64,000 bases of DNA from Clostridium saccharobutylicum DSM 13864 (lineage in GTDB: Bacteria > Bacillota > Clostridia > Clostridiales > Clostridiaceae): the NCBI RefSeq assembly GCF_000473995.1, contig NC_022571.1, forward strand, positions 2,697,416 through 2,761,415. Direction: 5' to 3'. Below, piece after piece: positions 61,786-64,000 of the stretch. Under the pieces are notes generated by a model. That model was not told where the DNA came from. It did no database searches and saw nothing but the letters and a program-made list of their open reading frames with translations. The first letter of the stretch is position 1; each line of letters starts with the position of its first letter. The translations under genes and the position numbers were made by a program.

Positions 61786-62562
61786 TTATTTCTTTCTCAA
61801 AATATCCAATGTATGTGCGCTTGCTCCTAACAGTTCTTGTCTTTCACACGTAGAAAAATGATAGTTGATAAAAGTTTTAAATGTCTCTTCATCCATAGCA
61901 TTCAAAATAGGTCGCATATAATTAGCTGGCCCATCTGCCGCTATTAATTTTATCCTTTGCATTTTTGCTTCATCATTTAACTTATTGATATCTTCAATCC
62001 TTACATAATCATATAAATCTTCTGCTTCTGATATAACATGGAAATCATCAGTGAGTTTCCCATTATCAATACATGCACGAATATTATTTTCCTTAAAACC
62101 ATATGTTAATACACTATATTCATTCATACAATATGCTACTAAGATAATACCGCCAATCTTAGTTACTCTTTTAGCCTCTTGCATAGCTTGTACTTTATCC
62201 TCAAATTTATATAAGTGATACATTGGTCCAAACACCAATGTCATATCAAAAGTATTATCTGAAAATCTTGATAAATCTAATGCTGTTCCTTGATATGCTT
62301 TCACTGCACTTCCTTTTGACTTTAAAACACCTAGATTATGCTTCACAAGTTCAACTGCTGTAACATCATATCCTTCATTTGCTAATTGTACAGAGTATCT
62401 ACCTGTTCCTGCACCAACATCTAAGATTTTTGCGTTCTCATTATTTTCTAGATAATCATGAATATACTTCATAGAAGTTATATATTCAACTTGTCCATGT
62501 CTTCTTGTTAATCTTTTGTCTTCACAAAATTTATTATAGTATTTTTCTAATTCCATTGTCAT
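61786..62562 (-). CDS. Class I SAM-dependent methyltransferase
   Basis: A 258-residue cytoplasmic methyltransferase of the Rossmann type. Motif I is ILDVGAGTGRYS near residue 46, the acidic post-I residue is in VTAVELV, motif II is DMTLVFGPMYHLY and motif III is GGIILVAYC. It matches the broad Methyltransf_11/25 pattern; the substrate (small molecule, RNA or antibiotic) is unknown. Two ATGs (62562 and 62556) share the AGAG ribosome site. It is a single gene. Confidence 0.82.
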   Translation of the reverse strand: MTMELEKYYNKFCEDKRLTRRHGQVEYITSMKYIHDYLENNENAKILDVGAGTGRYSVQLANEGYDVTAVELVKHNLGVLKSKGSAVKAYQGTALDLSRFSDNTFDMTLVFGPMYHLYKFEDKVQAMQEAKRVTKIGGIILVAYCMNEYSVLTYGFKENNIRACIDNGKLTDDFHVISEAEDLYDYVRIEDINKLNDEAKMQRIKLIAADGPANYMRPILNAMDEETFKTFINYHFSTCERQELLGASAHTLDILRKK

Positions 62563-62874
62563 CTCTTTATATTCCCACCTATTATTTTATTAGAAGTTAT
62601 TATTTTTGCAATTCAGTCCCAATAGTTTTCACTGGAGAAAGCAAATTAACACTTTTTTATATCTAGCAATTAATTTTCCCTATTAATGACTCTAGAGTAT
62701 AAAGCTGTATAAAATAAGATTAATTCTTCTTTTTATAGTTCAATACACTACATTATACTCTCACTTTACATTATAACAAATATTATACTATACATTGCAT
62801 CTAAAATATGAATTTTCTTAAAAAATATTAAAAGAGTATACTCTTCTACAAATATCCCAAAAGCGTACTTATCA
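62563..62874. other. 312-bp intergenic region
   Basis: AT-rich sequence upstream of the methyltransferase and downstream of the MBL hydrolase. I see no gene, riboswitch or strong hairpin in it. Confidence 0.5.
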
Positions 62875-63681
62875 CTACTCTTGTCCTTTTTGTTTTGCTA
62901 TCTTCTTATCTATTTCATTCCTCAAATTGTCAAAATAATTTTTAATGCCTGCTTCACCTATTATAAAAGGATTAGCTTCGCTACCTTTTCTATTTCTTAC
63001 GGTTTCTAAATTTGAATACCCATTTTCAGAAAACAAATGAGCCGTAATTTCAGCACTTACCTGTTGTGACTTTGCACACTTTTCAAAATAATCAATTGAT
63101 TCTCTATATTTTATCTTTCCTTCCAAATCACTTGGTGCTCCAATCCCACCCCATTGTGCTACATTGCAAATTCTTCCATTTTCTTTAACAGGGAAAAGCA
63201 AAGATATACAACCTGGTGTATGACCCGGTGTTTCTACAACAGTTACTGTCGTATCTCCTAATTGTATTTTTTGTTGATCTTTTATCATAATATCAACTGA
63301 ACATTTGGGTGAGCGTGGTCCATTTGCACCTGAATTAACTGTATTCATAAAATTATAATCTGTTTCACTCATAGCTATTTTCACTTTATAATTATCCTTG
63401 ATAAATTGAGCTCCACCATAGTGATCTCCATGTCCATGTGTAATAATGATATATTCAATATCCTCTGGATTTAAATTCAACTTTTTCATACCATCAATAA
63501 TTAATTGTGCATCGCTATTATCCCACATAGAATCAATTAAAATAATCCCTTCAGATGTTTTCAACACCCATGTTACAACGCTTCGGCTACCAATACAATA
63601 TAAATTATCAAAAACTTTTGTTGGTTCCAAAGGGGTATTATCAAATAATTCTTGTGGAAGATTTATTATATCTTTATTCAT
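62875..63681 (-). CDS. MBL-fold metallo-hydrolase
   Basis: A 268-residue metallo-beta-lactamase-fold hydrolase. The metal-binding motif is THGHGDHYGG (residues 81-90), the later His is in VVETPGHTPGCISLLFP, and SDLEG and ITAHLFSENGY follow. It resembles the subclass B3-like and glyoxalase II-like branch; there is no signal peptide, which argues against a secreted beta-lactamase. The substrate is unknown. AGGAGG precedes the ATG. It is a single gene. Confidence 0.82.
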   Translation of the reverse strand: MNKDIINLPQELFDNTPLEPTKVFDNLYCIGSRSVVTWVLKTSEGIILIDSMWDNSDAQLIIDGMKKLNLNPEDIEYIIITHGHGDHYGGAQFIKDNYKVKIAMSETDYNFMNTVNSGANGPRSPKCSVDIMIKDQQKIQLGDTTVTVVETPGHTPGCISLLFPVKENGRICNVAQWGGIGAPSDLEGKIKYRESIDYFEKCAKSQQVSAEITAHLFSENGYSNLETVRNRKGSEANPFIIGEAGIKNYFDNLRNEIDKKIAKQKGQE

Positions 63682-63945
63682 TGCTACTTACCTCCTAATT
63701 ATTAGAAAACACTTTTCTAATATATTGTAATTTTAATATATATAAATTATCATTTTTATAAAATGTTAATATTATCTATATCTTTGTTTCCTCATAATAA
63801 ATAATATCATTAATGTAGCGAAAACACCAAGATCATAAATAAATCTGTAATGTCTATAACTACATGAATTAGCATATATAAACTAACGTAAAATCTGAAG
63901 GGTATTACAACTTTGTATAAATATATACATTTGTACGAAATTAAA

Positions 63946-63987
63946 GCATATTTTTCACAGTAATAACTATGAAAAATATGCTTTTTT
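63946..63987. terminator. Hairpin terminator near the window end
   Basis: A 12-bp perfect stem (GCATATTTTTCA with its complement at 63970-63981) is followed by six T on the plus strand. No gene in 63682-63945 is visible; it may terminate a minus-strand gene entering from beyond the window, because the minus-strand side also continues with TTTAATTT. Confidence 0.65.
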
Positions 63988-64000
63988 ATGAGATACAATC

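Noticed and set aside
62875..63681. MBL protein as a beta-lactamase
   Set aside because: No signal peptide and pattern fits general MBL hydrolases; resistance cannot be claimed.

Overview
The window is very AT-rich and reads as a chromosomal segment of a spore-forming, mesophilic Clostridium of cluster I, most like the solventogenic C. beijerinckii group. The support is a small acid-soluble spore protein (H type), two exosporium-type proteins, c-di-GMP-I riboswitches, a rubredoxin-fused flavoprotein, secreted enzymes with glucan/choline-binding-type repeats and strong GGAGG ribosome sites. The genus assignment is inference. No rRNA, tRNA or CRISPR array was seen.

Region by region. 1-9300: the 3' part of a secreted GH24 lysozyme with wall-binding repeats, a Cof-type phosphatase, a DUF3810 membrane metalloprotein, a mini kinase-like protein, a candidate 6S-like small RNA, an ECF-transporter S component, sspH and an FtsH-type protease. 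9465-14570: two paralogous predicted spore-surface proteins, a second Cof phosphatase divergent from a DeoR regulator, and ornithine carbamoyltransferase. 14951-24735: a Cache-type chemoreceptor whose ribosome site is separated from its start by a hairpin, a 2H phosphoesterase, a MATE pump with its MerR regulator and a textbook 19-bp-spacer MerR promoter, a flavin reductase-rubredoxin fusion, a hotdog thioesterase, a 42-residue basic peptide and an amino-acid permease. 24850-28370: a phnDCEE phosphonate/phosphite-type ABC importer without catabolic genes. 28925-39649: a GH25 lysozyme, then a cheY-A-W-MCP-R-B operon and a separate paralogous MCP. The operon and the lone MCP each sit behind a near-identical c-di-GMP-I riboswitch with an intrinsic terminator.

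40114-49845: a small peptide gene whose terminator hairpin has been split by an IS3-family element, a drug exporter with MarR regulator and twin operators, NADH oxidase, a zinc phospholipase C-like protein, a secreted GH16 beta-glucanase, and a DUF4317 gene whose promoter and first 38 codons lie in a perfect 321-bp tandem duplication. 50017-57924: a nucleoside-salvage region (deoB, two udp copies, two nupC copies, GntR regulator) shaped by a tandem duplication of a nupC-udp unit in which one copy lacks gntR. 58382-64000: an ECF sigma/anti-sigma operon with two membrane proteins, a NERD-domain protein, a small gene with an internal stop, a methyltransferase and an MBL-fold hydrolase.

Nothing here is a clear new defence or biosynthetic system. 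The strongest unexplained signals are the 6S-like RNA, the duplicated riboswitch/MCP units with a 39-residue HAMP-region indel, the exact 321-bp duplication, the IS inside a terminator loop, the hairpin inside a ribosome-site spacer, and several two-tier palindromic elements between genes.
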